NCBI RefSeq assembly: GCF_011947285.1
Contig: NZ_JAAOZT010000011.1
Location: 1 to 55,123, forward strand
Reading direction: 5' to 3'
Source of the DNA: Glaciimonas immobilis
Lineage (GTDB): Bacteria > Pseudomonadota > Gammaproteobacteria > Burkholderiales > Burkholderiaceae_D
Length of the DNA stretch: 55,123 bases
Under the pieces are notes generated by a model. It was not told where the DNA came from, did not search any database, and saw only the letters and a list, made by a program, of their open reading frames with translations. Of this stretch, positions 1 to 8,626 are shown one piece after another (position 1 is the first letter of the stretch; each line of letters begins with the position of its first letter). The position numbers and the translations under genes are program-made.

Positions 1-1
1 A

Positions 2-1429
2 CGGCAACGCTATCGGGTCCAGGCCGATGTGACGGTGCAGCCGACCAGCGATAATCTGCGCCCCGAACGGCTGACCGTTAAACCGTTCACGCACGGCCCG
101 TCCACCGCACGCGTGGTCGGCCCGGCCGGCCACAACCTGTGGACCGATGTGCTCGGACGCATCAAAGTGCAGTTCCCGTGGGACCGCTCGGGACGCCGGG
201 ATCAGACCAGCAGTTGCTGGGTCCGGGTCGCATCACCGTGGGCCGGTAACCAGCTTGGCAGCATGCAGGTGCCGCGGATCGGGCAGGAAGTGATTGTTGA
301 CTTCATCGGCGGTGACCCGGACTTGCCGATTTGCACCGGACGCGTGTTTAACCAGATGAACGGTCCGCCGTGGGCGCTGCCCGGGCAAAGCGCGTTATCG
401 GGCTTGCGCTCACGCGAACTGACGCCGGCGGGCGGCAATGCGGTGGCCGGGCGCAGCAACCATCTGGTGCTCGACGACACCGCCGGTAAAATACAGAGTC
501 AGCTCAAAAGCGATCACCAGCATAGCCAGTTGAGCTTAGGCCACATCACGCGCATTGATGACAATGCCGGACGCAAAGATGCACGCGGACAAGGCTTTGA
601 ATTGCGTACCGACGGGCATGGCGCGATCCGGGCCAGAGACGGTTTGCTGATCACGACCGAAGCGCGCACCAACGCCGCCGGGCATACTACCGACGCCAGC
701 GAAACAGTCCAGCGTCTGGCTGCGGCGCAGGCGCAGCAGCAACGTCTGGCTGCTCTGGCGCAGCAACATGGGGCGCTGGAGGCGGCCGACAACGATGCGG
801 TCATCCACCGACTGGCGACCCAACAATCGGCGCTGGCTGGCAGCGGCGGCAATCCGTCCGACAATATCTTTCCGGAATTCACGGCACCGCATCTGCTGCT
901 GGCCAGCCCGGCGGGCATCGCGACGACGACCCCGCACTCGACGCACATTGCCAGCGGTGAACAGATCGCGCTGACCAGCGGCGAGAGCCTGAGTTTATCG
1001 GTCGGACAGCGGCTGATCGCGAATGTAAAAAACGGGATTCGGCTGTTTGCGTATAACGCGGGGATGAAAATGCTGGCCGCCAGCGGCGACATTCAACTCT
1101 CGGCGTTGAAAGATAGCGTTAACATTTTAGCCAGACTTAACATTACCCACACCGCCACGCAGATCACCATCAACGCCAAAGAAGAAGTCTGCATCAATGG
1201 CGGTGGCAGCTATAGCCGTTGGAATGCCAGCGGGATGACCAGCGGCACCAAAGGTAGCTGGACCGCCCATGCCGCCGGGCATTCGATGGTCGGGCCCGAT
1301 AGCCTGCCGGTAGAGTGGCCACAGTTTCCGCAGGCTGTATGCAAAGAATGTGAAAAAGCGGCAATGACTGCACAAAGATCTTTAAGCGACCCCGCAAATA
1401 AAAAACAGCCATCAAGGAAAAGCATATGA
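2..1429 (+). CDS. vgrG: Type VI secretion spike protein VgrG, 3' part
   Basis: The frame is open from the window edge, so the N-terminal gp27-like half lies outside; the first GTG at 29 is not a true start. What is visible begins with the gp5/OB-fold part (LGRIKVQFPWD, CWVRVASPWAG, VPRIGQEVIVDF, GDPDLPICTGRV) followed by the Vgr core region and the DUF2345 extension (HLVLDDTAGKIQ, GFELRTDGHGAIRA, repeating strand-rich segments). VgrG trimers form the spike tip of the T6SS and carry effectors. The C-terminal tail is short and polar with no recognisable toxin domain, so this VgrG probably delivers a separate cargo. Its TGA overlaps the ATG of the DUF4123 adaptor (ATGA), tying it to the downstream effector module. 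Confidence 0.93.
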   Translation, partial: RQRYRVQADVTVQPTSDNLRPERLTVKPFTHGPSTARVVGPAGHNLWTDVLGRIKVQFPWDRSGRRDQTSSCWVRVASPWAGNQLGSMQVPRIGQEVIVDFIGGDPDLPICTGRVFNQMNGPPWALPGQSALSGLRSRELTPAGGNAVAGRSNHLVLDDTAGKIQSQLKSDHQHSQLSLGHITRIDDNAGRKDARGQGFELRTDGHGAIRARDGLLITTEARTNAAGHTTDASETVQRLAAAQAQQQRLAALAQQHGALEAADNDAVIHRLATQQSALAGSGGNPSDNIFPEFTAPHLLLASPAGIATTTPHSTHIASGEQIALTSGESLSLSVGQRLIANVKNGIRLFAYNAGMKMLAASGDIQLSALKDSVNILARLNITHTATQITINAKEEVCINGGGSYSRWNASGMTSGTKGSWTAHAAGHSMVGPDSLPVEWPQFPQAVCKECEKAAMTAQRSLSDPANKKQPSRKSI

Positions 1430-2304
1430 ATTACGGCGTTGATCCACACCATCCCGATTTATTAGGTCAGATCGAAGCGACATTGGCGGCGCTAACCGAA
1501 AAGCATCCCGATCTCATAACCACTCTATTAATCAATGGGACGTTTGATGACGAGCTGGCCTCCGAGTTCTTCATGCAAAGTAAGGGGCTGCGGACAGGCG
1601 TTGTGTCGCTCTATGAGAACTCGGTATTAAGCGGTCTCGAAGAATGCGCTCCCTTTTTGCTCACTGCTGAAATGACTCGCTTGCCCCGATTATTAGCACG
1701 CAGTCAAGGCGTTCCGATGTTCAGCCTCCTGCAAAGTACGCTGACAATCCATGCATTGCAACGCCACTTCTCAGCGTTCCTGCAAGTACGTACACCCTCC
1801 GATGGACTATGTTTCCCGCTGCGATTTTCCGACGCCATGTGCAGTCAAAATATTTTGCGATGCCTGAATGACGCACAACGCATTAAATTCTGCTCCGGCT
1901 TCACCGCGTGGCATTTAGTTAATCGCGGAGGAACGCTGACCACTATAGAGGGCACCTGCTTCAATGCCACATCCTACACGCCGCCCATTGTAAGCGCCGA
2001 CAACGCAATCGATATCACCGACAAACAATACGCACGGCTAATACATGGTGGCGAGGCAGCCTACCTATTGTGTCATTTCGCCCGAACAGTACCAGCCCTT
2101 GTCACCGGTGCGCCGCTGTCCATAAAGTACACGATGATCACCAGCATGCTCGCCGCCATGGATCGCCGCGACATCATGGATGACACTGAACGCAGAGATT
2201 TACTGTCGCATGCACTGAGGATGTCAGATCGCGAACGCGCAGTGGCTATGCTGGACGCGGCCCAACAACACGGAACGAAAATCGCGATACAGCGTTTTAC
2301 GTAA
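1426..2304 (+). CDS. DUF4123 T6SS effector adaptor (Tap-like)
   Basis: A 292-residue protein matching the DUF4123 layout: an N-terminal segment with LLINGTFDDELA, a central region like APFLLTAE, the STLTIHALQRHFSAFLQV helix and the typical PLRFSDAMCSQNILRCL block. DUF4123 proteins act as chaperone-adaptors that load a cognate effector onto VgrG. The start ATG overlaps the vgrG stop by four bases (translational coupling), and the next genes are the lipoprotein array and a DUF2235 phospholipase, the expected cargo. Family assignment is by sequence pattern; the pairing with the effector is inferred from gene order. Confidence 0.82.
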   Translation: MNYGVDPHHPDLLGQIEATLAALTEKHPDLITTLLINGTFDDELASEFFMQSKGLRTGVVSLYENSVLSGLEECAPFLLTAEMTRLPRLLARSQGVPMFSLLQSTLTIHALQRHFSAFLQVRTPSDGLCFPLRFSDAMCSQNILRCLNDAQRIKFCSGFTAWHLVNRGGTLTTIEGTCFNATSYTPPIVSADNAIDITDKQYARLIHGGEAAYLLCHFARTVPALVTGAPLSIKYTMITSMLAAMDRRDIMDDTERRDLLSHALRMSDRERAVAMLDAAQQHGTKIAIQRFT

Positions 2305-2331
2305 TATTCAACTCATTATCAAAGACAAAAA

Positions 2332-2814
2332 ATGCGAATACAAAACGTTCTGTTAATAGCGGTCATCTTTATGCTCAGCGCCTGCGCTCTGAAGACCTCT
2401 AAACCTGCCCGATCCTTACAGATAATTCCGTATGTTGATATACCGATGGCCCCGGTATCGATAGGATGTCTAAGCCACGACGGAGCGCCGTACATCTATT
2501 CATTCTCTGTCGAGGAATTTTATAGCAAGCGTATGGTGGGTGGACTCAGTTGTGGAGGTTCGGGAGCTTTTGCTTATATGCTGCCTCTGCAGTGGAAGCC
2601 AGGAATGAAGGTCAAAGTTCGCTGGAAACCGAACGCACGTGAATGGATAGAAAAAACCACTGCTATCAGACGATATGACGAAGCAGGAGACATTTTCGTT
2701 CATTTTTTTGCAAACGACGAAGTACGGATAGTCTCATCGCCTCTCAGTTATCCACAGAGTCCTCAACATCCCATATTAAATAGCGTTACCGTTGCACCAC
2801 CAGAGGAAGAATAA
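2332..2814 (+). CDS. DUF3304 lipoprotein, probable Tle1 immunity protein, copy 1
   Basis: 160 residues with a type II signal peptide and lipobox LSAC (Cys18), so a lipid-anchored periplasmic protein is predicted. The mature part has the DUF3304 pattern: SFSVEEF, a Gly/Cys-rich turn (GGLSCGGSGAF), LPLQWKPGMKVKVRW, then IFVHFFANDEVRIV. Lipoproteins of this kind next to DUF2235 phospholipases are the usual immunity partners (Tli1-like) that neutralise the effector in the periplasm. This is the first of three tandem paralogues. Its TAA is directly followed by an ATG that opens a truncated copy of the effector's first codons. Immunity function is inferred from context. Confidence 0.8.
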   Translation: MRIQNVLLIAVIFMLSACALKTSKPARSLQIIPYVDIPMAPVSIGCLSHDGAPYIYSFSVEEFYSKRMVGGLSCGGSGAFAYMLPLQWKPGMKVKVRWKPNAREWIEKTTAIRRYDEAGDIFVHFFANDEVRIVSSPLSYPQSPQHPILNSVTVAPPEEE

Positions 2815-2930
2815 ATGCATACCACTATTGAATCTGCACCACTCATTATTTCTGACCGCATCGAAAAATGAAATGGCATTGTCGGTTACCGCATTACGTG
2901 TCGTGCAAGGCATGGACAGACACCCCCGAC
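2815..2930 (+). pseudogene. Truncated, frameshifted 5' stub of the DUF2235 effector gene, stub 1
   Basis: The ATG sits directly after the copy 1 stop codon, exactly as the intact effector ATG sits after copy 3. About 115 bases match the start of the intact effector at 4122, after which similarity stops. An A5 run here against A4 in the intact gene shifts the frame, so only 18 codons are read (stop at 2869-2871). In the shifted frame the remnant still spells the effector-like MALSVTALRVVQGMD before another stop. The stub is non-functional as an effector; it may be a scar of tandem duplication of an immunity-effector junction. Confidence 0.8.
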
Positions 2931-2980
2931 ACGTTTTTTGGTAATCACCGTTCCCCCATTACCGACACCCGGGACTAAAA

Positions 2981-3472
2981 ATGCGAATACAAAACGTTCT
3001 GTTAATAGCGGTCATCTTTATGCTCAGCGCCTGCGCTACAAAGACCTCCAAACCTGCCCGACCTTTACAAATAATTCCGTATGTTGATATAGCGATGGCC
3101 CCGGTATCGATAGGTTGTTTAAGTCACGACGGAGCGCCGTACATCTATTCATTCTCTGTCGAGGAATTTTATAGCAAGCGTATGGTGGGTGGTCTCAGTT
3201 GTGGAGGCACTGGAGCTTTTGGCTATATGCTGCCGATGCAGTGGCATTCGGGGATGAAGGTCAAAGTGCGTTGGAATCGACCGATCAAAGGTGAAGATTA
3301 CTGGATAGAAAAAACTACTTCAATCAGGCGATATGACATGCCAGGAACACTCTTTGTCCATTTCTTTGCAAACGACGAAGTACGGGTAGTCTCATCGCCT
3401 CTCAGTTATCCACAGAGTCCTAAACATCCCATATTAAATAGCGTTACCGTTGCACCCCCAGAGGAAGAATAA
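2981..3472 (+). CDS. DUF3304 lipoprotein, probable Tle1 immunity protein, copy 2
   Basis: 163 residues, lipobox LSAC at Cys18, and the same DUF3304 body as its neighbours. It is close to copy 1 through SFSVEEFYSKRMVGG, then closer to copy 3 in the last third (TSIRRYDMPGTLFVHFF). It has a private three-residue-longer segment (NRPIKGEDY) in the loop after KVRW. The gene is preceded by the 166-base spacer containing stub 1 and has no strong Shine-Dalgarno. Like copy 1 its TAA abuts an ATG of an effector stub. A second immunity paralogue may protect against related effectors; that is inference. Confidence 0.8.
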   Translation: MRIQNVLLIAVIFMLSACATKTSKPARPLQIIPYVDIAMAPVSIGCLSHDGAPYIYSFSVEEFYSKRMVGGLSCGGTGAFGYMLPMQWHSGMKVKVRWNRPIKGEDYWIEKTTSIRRYDMPGTLFVHFFANDEVRVVSSPLSYPQSPKHPILNSVTVAPPEEE

Positions 3473-3588
3473 ATGCATACCACTATTCAATCTGCACCAC
3501 TCATTATTTCTGACCGCATCGAAAAATGAAATGGCATTGTCGGTTACCGCATTACGTGTCGTGCAAGGCATGGACAGACACCCCCGAC
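3473..3588 (+). pseudogene. Truncated, frameshifted 5' stub of the DUF2235 effector gene, stub 2
   Basis: Nearly identical to stub 1: one substitution (G to C, sixth codon) seen over the 166-base spacer when the two are read side by side, including the same A5 frameshift. The near-identity says the spacer and its frameshift existed before the last duplication of the cassette. It encodes at most 18 residues in the start frame. Confidence 0.8.
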
Positions 3589-3638
3589 ACGTTTTTTGGT
3601 AATCACCGTTCCCCCATTACCGACACCCGGGACTAAAA

Positions 3639-4121
3639 ATGCGAATACAAAACGTTCTGTTAATAGCGGTCATCTTTATGCTCAGCGCCTGCGCTACAAA
3701 GACTTCCAAACCTGCCCGACCTTTACAGATAATTCCGTATGTTGATATAGCGATGGCCCCGGTATCGATAGGTTGTTTAAGTCACGACGGAGCGCCATCT
3801 ATCTCTTCATTCACTGTCGAGGAATTTTATAGTACGCGTATGGTCGGTGGCCTTAGTTGCGGAGGCACTGGGGCTTTTGGCTATATGCTGCCGATGCATT
3901 GGCAATCGGGTATGAAGGTCAAAGTTCGCTGGAAACCGAACGCACGTGCATGGATAGAAAAAACTACTTCAATCAGGCGATATGATATGCCAGGAACACT
4001 CTTTGTTCATTTCTTTGCAAACGACGAAGTACGGGTAGTCTCATCGCCCCTTAGTTATCCCCAAAGTCCTCAACATCCCATATTAAGTAGCGCTACCGTT
4101 GCGCCACCAGAGGAAGAATAA
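3639..4121 (+). CDS. DUF3304 lipoprotein, probable cognate Tle1 immunity protein, copy 3
   Basis: 160 residues, lipobox LSAC at Cys18, DUF3304 body. It differs from copies 1 and 2 in the segment SISSFTVEEFYSTRM but shares the WKPNAR loop with copy 1 and the MPGTLFVHFF block with copy 2. It lies directly upstream of the intact effector with TAA and ATG adjacent, so it is the most likely cognate immunity protein. Expected location is the periplasmic face of a membrane. No enzymatic motif is visible, consistent with a binding inhibitor. Confidence 0.8.
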   Translation: MRIQNVLLIAVIFMLSACATKTSKPARPLQIIPYVDIAMAPVSIGCLSHDGAPSISSFTVEEFYSTRMVGGLSCGGTGAFGYMLPMHWQSGMKVKVRWKPNARAWIEKTTSIRRYDMPGTLFVHFFANDEVRVVSSPLSYPQSPQHPILSSATVAPPEEE

Positions 4122-6224
4122 ATGCATACCACTATTAAATCTGCACCACTCATTATTTCTGATCGCATCGAAAATGAAATGGCGCTATCGGTCACTGAAC
4201 TATGTGCGGTACAAGGCTTGGATAAACGCCCGGCAAAAAATGGACCGCCATGTCAGTGCGGGATCAAGATAGGGATTTTCTTTGATGGCACCAACAACAA
4301 TAAGGATCGCGATGAGCCCAATAACGGTCACACGAATGTCGTAAAATTATTTAATGCCCATAAAGATGTTAATGAAAAAGGAGCACTTCAGGAACCTTAT
4401 CATTATAAATTCTACGTTCCGGGAGTAGGTACTCCTTTTCCTGCCAATCGCGAATTAGGGGAATCGGCACGCGGCAATGCATTTGGAGAAGGCGGTGCGG
4501 CAAGAATTTTATTTGGCTTGTTGCAGGTGTGCAACGCGGTATATAGGACATTTAATGAAGACATTGCGATGTTCCATGATTTAGAGATTGCCACCAAACT
4601 CCAACAATACGCCCAAGACCTCGATAACAGCGATCCGCTGAATCCCCACGCTCCGCTTCCCAACTCGCGTAGTTGGCTGAATGCCTTCAATAAAAAAATA
4701 ACGCCCGAACTGATCGCTGCACGCATAAAACGTCCATGGCCGGACATTGCGCACATCAGCCTCTCTGTGATTGGCTTTTCACGTGGCGCGGCACAAGCGC
4801 GGGCGTTCTGTTACTGGTTTAGCGAACTGTTGTCCCCAGATAATACTTTTGCGGGCCTGCCGGTCAGCATTGATTTTTTAGGATTGTTCGATAGTGTCTC
4901 AAGTATCGGGCCATCGCAATCGATCGCGGAAACCCTTCCGTTCTCAGCCGCAGATGGACATTGGAGCTGGGCCAAACAACTCTTTGATCCATTACCAGAC
5001 TGCGTTAAACAGACGGTCCATTTTATCGCAGCCCATGAGCAACGTCGCAACTTTCCGCTGACACGGGTAAAGGGTCATAACGTGACCGAAGTGCTCTATC
5101 CCGGTGTGCATTCGGATGTCGGGGGTGCCTATGCGCCCGGCGATCAGGGGCGCGCCATGCGCAACAATAAAGGCGAGACGGGATTGCTGGTAGCGCAGGT
5201 CGCGCTGGCACACATGCATCGGGCCGCCAGTAAAGCAGGCGTTGCACTGGCCGCCTATTGTGTGATGGATGAGCGCCTTAAAAAGGACTACATCATCAGC
5301 CCACGACTGGCGGTCGCCTGGAACGATTATATGGCGGCGGGGCAAAGTGCGTTTGAGGGGGTGCCCGGAGATAACATTGTCCGCACCTATCGCGGCATGG
5401 TGCGCAAACACATGGCGCTGTATTACGCATTCAGGCGACTGTATTTGGGCGGTTTGGATAACTCGCTTGGGTATAGCCGCGCCAATCCGCAAGCTCAGGA
5501 AGATCTGCAGAGCTATAACGTTTTGCTGCGAGGAGATGTGGGCCTGCTCAGGCAACGGGCCGAAGTAGCGAGAGTATTGCCCGGCGGCGCTAACCGACCT
5601 GCCAATATTCCCGGTAGCCCGCTCTTGCAGTTTAGTGCAGAACCACACCTGAGCGTTAACGCCTGGCAATTAAGATTAGCAAAGGAAGGTGCTGTGCCAG
5701 GGCCAGAAGAGTTATGGGCACTGGAAGAAATGATGAGAAGCCCAATCTCCCCGAAAACCCCTTTTCTGGTATTGCTGGAAGAGTATCTTCACGATTCACT
5801 GGCCAGCTTTTCTATTGCCGGTTACCAATCGAACCTGGATAAGGCGGAAGAATTATTGTCGATGGCAACCGATTTTGACAACGATGGCGAAGCCCCGACG
5901 ACACCGTATCGAAGTCGGGTATGGAAGAACTATCAGGACGCCATTAAAGCCGATCCAAAGATAGGTCAGATACTGCAAAAGCGTATAGACACTATCAAAC
6001 ACGCTGACAATTTTTCTGGTTACCGCAGAGACAAAATTAGGGCACAGGAAAGAGCCGAGCAGCAAATCGGATTTTCACCGGCTGAACAAGCCACACTGGC
6101 CGAATTTTTTCCGACGCAGGGTGATGTGGATGTGGCGGAATTGCGTAATTGGGTCATTCGTTCCCAAACCAGAACACGACGAGAAGGTAGTGGCTATTTG
6201 CGGCAACGGCATGTGTTTGAATAG
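4122..6224 (+). CDS. T6SS phospholipase effector, DUF2235 (Tle1-like)
   Basis: A 700-residue protein with the DUF2235 alpha/beta-hydrolase fold that defines Tle1 T6SS lipases, which cut membrane phospholipids of rival cells. Visible motifs: IGIFFDGTNNN at 49-60, nucleophile elbow GFSRG with Ser220, the acid in FLGLFDSV (Asp257), and the catalytic histidine in YPGVHSDVGGAY (His330). The C-terminal 350 residues are helical and charged with no recognised domain; they may bind the adaptor or VgrG. There is no signal peptide, as expected for cargo. The ATG follows the stop of immunity copy 3 directly. Catalytic roles are by analogy to the family; enzyme class (A1/A2) cannot be read from sequence. 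Confidence 0.88.
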   Translation: MHTTIKSAPLIISDRIENEMALSVTELCAVQGLDKRPAKNGPPCQCGIKIGIFFDGTNNNKDRDEPNNGHTNVVKLFNAHKDVNEKGALQEPYHYKFYVPGVGTPFPANRELGESARGNAFGEGGAARILFGLLQVCNAVYRTFNEDIAMFHDLEIATKLQQYAQDLDNSDPLNPHAPLPNSRSWLNAFNKKITPELIAARIKRPWPDIAHISLSVIGFSRGAAQARAFCYWFSELLSPDNTFAGLPVSIDFLGLFDSVSSIGPSQSIAETLPFSAADGHWSWAKQLFDPLPDCVKQTVHFIAAHEQRRNFPLTRVKGHNVTEVLYPGVHSDVGGAYAPGDQGRAMRNNKGETGLLVAQVALAHMHRAASKAGVALAAYCVMDERLKKDYIISPRLAVAWNDYMAAGQSAFEGVPGDNIVRTYRGMVRKHMALYYAFRRLYLGGLDNSLGYSRANPQAQEDLQSYNVLLRGDVGLLRQRAEVARVLPGGANRPANIPGSPLLQFSAEPHLSVNAWQLRLAKEGAVPGPEELWALEEMMRSPISPKTPFLVLLEEYLHDSLASFSIAGYQSNLDKAEELLSMATDFDNDGEAPTTPYRSRVWKNYQDAIKADPKIGQILQKRIDTIKHADNFSGYRRDKIRAQERAEQQIGFSPAEQATLAEFFPTQGDVDVAELRNWVIRSQTRTRREGSGYLRQRHVFE

Positions 6225-6401
6225 AAGCTGCAACTGGTCGCAAAACAATCGCGTGCTTGCGTTGGATGTCAGTCGTGCACGGAGGTACGCGTTGCCAATG
6301 CGCGACCAGTGAAAGACAGCAGCCAACATACTGGGAGCGTTCTTTACTTAAAAGTTATACTTTCACACTCGATAATTCAGACAACAAATATAAGGAAGCA
6401 A

Positions 6402-7334
6402 ATGTCCCCCGGCACCACCGACCTGCCATTTCCTGTTATCCGCAATTTCAGTTTACATTATCGAAAATATTTATTTGCGCTATTCGTCTCCACACTATTG
6501 CTCCAGCCGTTGTCACTAAGCGCCACAACGACCGAGCGACCTCCTCCACCGTTAATGCAGGCAAACGTTTATCATCCGGGCGTGAATTTGAATAATTATT
6601 GGGTGAGCGAAAAGTTTGATGGCGTGCGGGGATATTGGGACGGCGAGGCTTTGTGGACGCGCGGTGGCAATCCGATTTATGCGCCGGCATGGTTCACCTC
6701 CGGGTGGCCGAAGGTAGCGATGGACGGTGAGTTGTGGGCTGGGCGCGGACAATTTAATCAGGCGGTGTCTACCGTCAGGCAAAAGACGCCCGATGATGCA
6801 GCATGGCGACAAATACAGTTTATGGTATTTGATTTGCCTGCATATCCTGGAACGTTTGATACGCGCATTCTGGCGATGCAAAATCTGGTTACCACATTAG
6901 CAAAGCCGTGGGTGCAGCCAGTGGCGCAAGTTAAGGTCAAAGATCAAAAGTCGCTGACCGCAATGCTCGAAAGAAATGTCAGGCAAGATGGTGAAGGTTT
7001 GATGTTGCATCGGGGAGATGCACTCTATCGCGGCATCCGTAGCGATGACTTATTGAAACTTAAAACCCACGACGATACCGAAGCAAAGGTCGTCGGTTAC
7101 CTTCCAGGCAAAGGAAAGCATCAAGGAGTAATGGGAGCGCTAGTAGTAGAAACGCCAAAGGGATTACGTTTTCGGATCGGCACCGGCTTTAAGGATACGG
7201 ACCGACAAAAGCCACCAGTGATCGGGAGCTGGATCACCTATCGCTATCGCGGGTTGAACCCCAGTGGCGTACCGCGATTTGCCAGTTTTATGCGGGTTCG
7301 GGAGGAGATGTCTCCGCCCACGGGCGCGCCGTAG
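6402..7334 (+). CDS. ligE: ATP-dependent DNA ligase, LigE type, with signal peptide
   Basis: 310 residues from the ATG at 6402, chosen because AAGGAAG lies just upstream and because it opens a signal-peptide-like hydrophobic segment (KYLFALFVSTLLLQPLSLSA); the longer open frame from 6309 adds an unlikely leader. The body is the minimal nucleotidyltransferase/OB ligase: adenylation motif SEKFDGVRGYW with the catalytic Lys, MDGELWAGRG, FMVFDLPAY, EGLMLHRG, LLKLKTHDDTEAKVVGY, and an OB domain ending ITYRYRGLNPSGVPRFASF. LigE enzymes seal nicks with ATP, lack extra DNA-binding domains and are predicted periplasmic; a role in handling incoming DNA has been proposed for the family. It is 178 bases past the effector and probably transcribed separately. 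Confidence 0.88.
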   Translation: MSPGTTDLPFPVIRNFSLHYRKYLFALFVSTLLLQPLSLSATTTERPPPPLMQANVYHPGVNLNNYWVSEKFDGVRGYWDGEALWTRGGNPIYAPAWFTSGWPKVAMDGELWAGRGQFNQAVSTVRQKTPDDAAWRQIQFMVFDLPAYPGTFDTRILAMQNLVTTLAKPWVQPVAQVKVKDQKSLTAMLERNVRQDGEGLMLHRGDALYRGIRSDDLLKLKTHDDTEAKVVGYLPGKGKHQGVMGALVVETPKGLRFRIGTGFKDTDRQKPPVIGSWITYRYRGLNPSGVPRFASFMRVREEMSPPTGAP

Positions 7335-7474
7335 TTGCTTGTATTTCAAGCGCTGTGAGCTAGCCGCTCAAGGGTTGATTCAATTCAACTGAATTTAGTT
7401 CGGCTTGTGCTTGTGAAGATCAAATCAATCAATTGCTCAGACCAATAAAGGCCTGAGCACTTTAGGAGCAGACA

Positions 7475-8626
7475 ATGCAACGGCGTTTAAGATTAGGAAT
7501 GGTTGGCGGTGGTCAGGGTGCTTTCATCGGTTCGGTGCATCGGATTGCGGCGCGGCTTGATGATTATTATGAATTGGTAGCAGCCGCGTTGTCGAGCGAT
7601 CCGACACGCGCTGCCAACAGCGCTGACGCCATACGCCTTGATCCGCGCCGAAGTTATAGCGACTATCGGGAGATGGCGCGTCAGGAAGCAGCAAGACCGG
7701 ATGGCGTCGAGGTGGTGGCGATTGTCACGCCAAATTATTTGCATGCACCGGTTGCAACGGCATTTTTAGAGGTGGGAATCCATGTAATCTGCGATAAGCC
7801 GTTGGGTATTTCGCTCAAGGAAGGTCGGCAACTAGCGGCGCTTGCCTTACAAAAAAACCGTGTTTTTGCACTGACGCATACCTACACCGGTTATCCGATG
7901 GTGCGGCATGCCCGAGCAATGGTCGAAGCGGGTGATTTGGGCGACTTAAGGTTGATCCAGGTCGAGTATTCACAGGATTGGCTGGCTGCTTCTATCGGCA
8001 GCGCCAATACCGGCGCCGCTGATAACTGGCACAACGATCCACTACGTTCGGGCCCTGGTGGAACGTTGGCTGATGTCGGCACGCATGCTTATCAAATGGC
8101 GCAGTTTATCAGCGGTGAGACGCCCACCCAGTTGCTGGCTGAACTGCATACTTTCGTTCCTGGTCGCCCTCTGGATGACCATGTGCAAGTGATGCTGCGC
8201 TATGCCAACGGCGCCCGTGGAACGCTGTGGGCGAGTCAGGTTGCAACCGGCTGTGAAAATGCAGTGCGCATACGTTTGTATGGCAGCAAGGCCCAACTGG
8301 CCTTCAATCAGGAAAATCCCAACGAATTATGGTTTACACCGCAAGGCGGCAATGCTCAGCGCTTAACGCCGGGGCGCGTTGGGAGCGCGGCAGCGGCACA
8401 TGCCACGCGATTGCCAGCTGGCCATCCCGAGGGCTATATTGAAGCTTTTGCGCAATTATATGTTGATGCAGCGTTGCAGATTATGGCTGTTAATGCGGGT
8501 CAGTCGATTCCCGAGGCGGCACGCTGGCTTACTAATGTTCATGATGGTGTGGCGGGGATGGCGTTTATTGAGGCGGTTATTCGTAGCCATGAAAATGACG
8601 CTCGATGGACCGATATAGCATGCTAG
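7475..8626 (+). CDS. Gfo/Idh/MocA family NAD(P)-dependent oxidoreductase
   Basis: 383 residues. The N-terminal Rossmann part starts with RLGMVGGGQGAFIG (nucleotide loop), continues through AIVTPNYLHAPVA and the family's EKP-type motif in the form CDKPLG (Lys108). The C-terminal substrate domain carries GGTLADVGTHAYQMAQF with the expected catalytic histidine, and DDHVQVMLRYANGARGTLWASQ. Such enzymes oxidise or epimerise sugars and cyclitols such as inositols; the substrate cannot be read here because no transporter or pathway neighbours are present. TAGGAG lies about 10 bases before the ATG. The gene stands alone between the ligase and a gene-poor stretch. Confidence 0.88.
   Translation: MQRRLRLGMVGGGQGAFIGSVHRIAARLDDYYELVAAALSSDPTRAANSADAIRLDPRRSYSDYREMARQEAARPDGVEVVAIVTPNYLHAPVATAFLEVGIHVICDKPLGISLKEGRQLAALALQKNRVFALTHTYTGYPMVRHARAMVEAGDLGDLRLIQVEYSQDWLAASIGSANTGAADNWHNDPLRSGPGGTLADVGTHAYQMAQFISGETPTQLLAELHTFVPGRPLDDHVQVMLRYANGARGTLWASQVATGCENAVRIRLYGSKAQLAFNQENPNELWFTPQGGNAQRLTPGRVGSAAAAHATRLPAGHPEGYIEAFAQLYVDAALQIMAVNAGQSIPEAARWLTNVHDGVAGMAFIEAVIRSHENDARWTDIAC

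Larger units (their letters stand above)
2332..4121 (+). repeat. Tandem array of three immunity-gene cassettes (about 0.65 kb period)
   Basis: The three lipoprotein starts are 649 and 658 bases apart, the difference being the three extra codons of copy 2. Units 1 and 2 consist of a lipoprotein gene plus a 166-base spacer made of the effector stub and a leader that ends just before the next ATG. Unit 3 runs into the intact effector instead. The copies are mosaic rather than simply diverged. Confidence 0.88.

Noticed and set aside
514-1092. 192-codon minus-strand frame inside vgrG
   Set aside because: Antisense shadow of VgrG; Cys/Arg/Ala-rich composition, no family.
4992-5669. 225-codon minus-strand frame antisense to the DUF2235 effector
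   Set aside because: Shadow frame opposite a clear catalytic domain, no family resemblance or ribosome site.
6234-6309. Inverted repeat CTGGTCGC/GCGACCAG around the ligE upstream region
   Set aside because: Only 8-base arms with about 60 bases between them; not convincing as terminator or operator.
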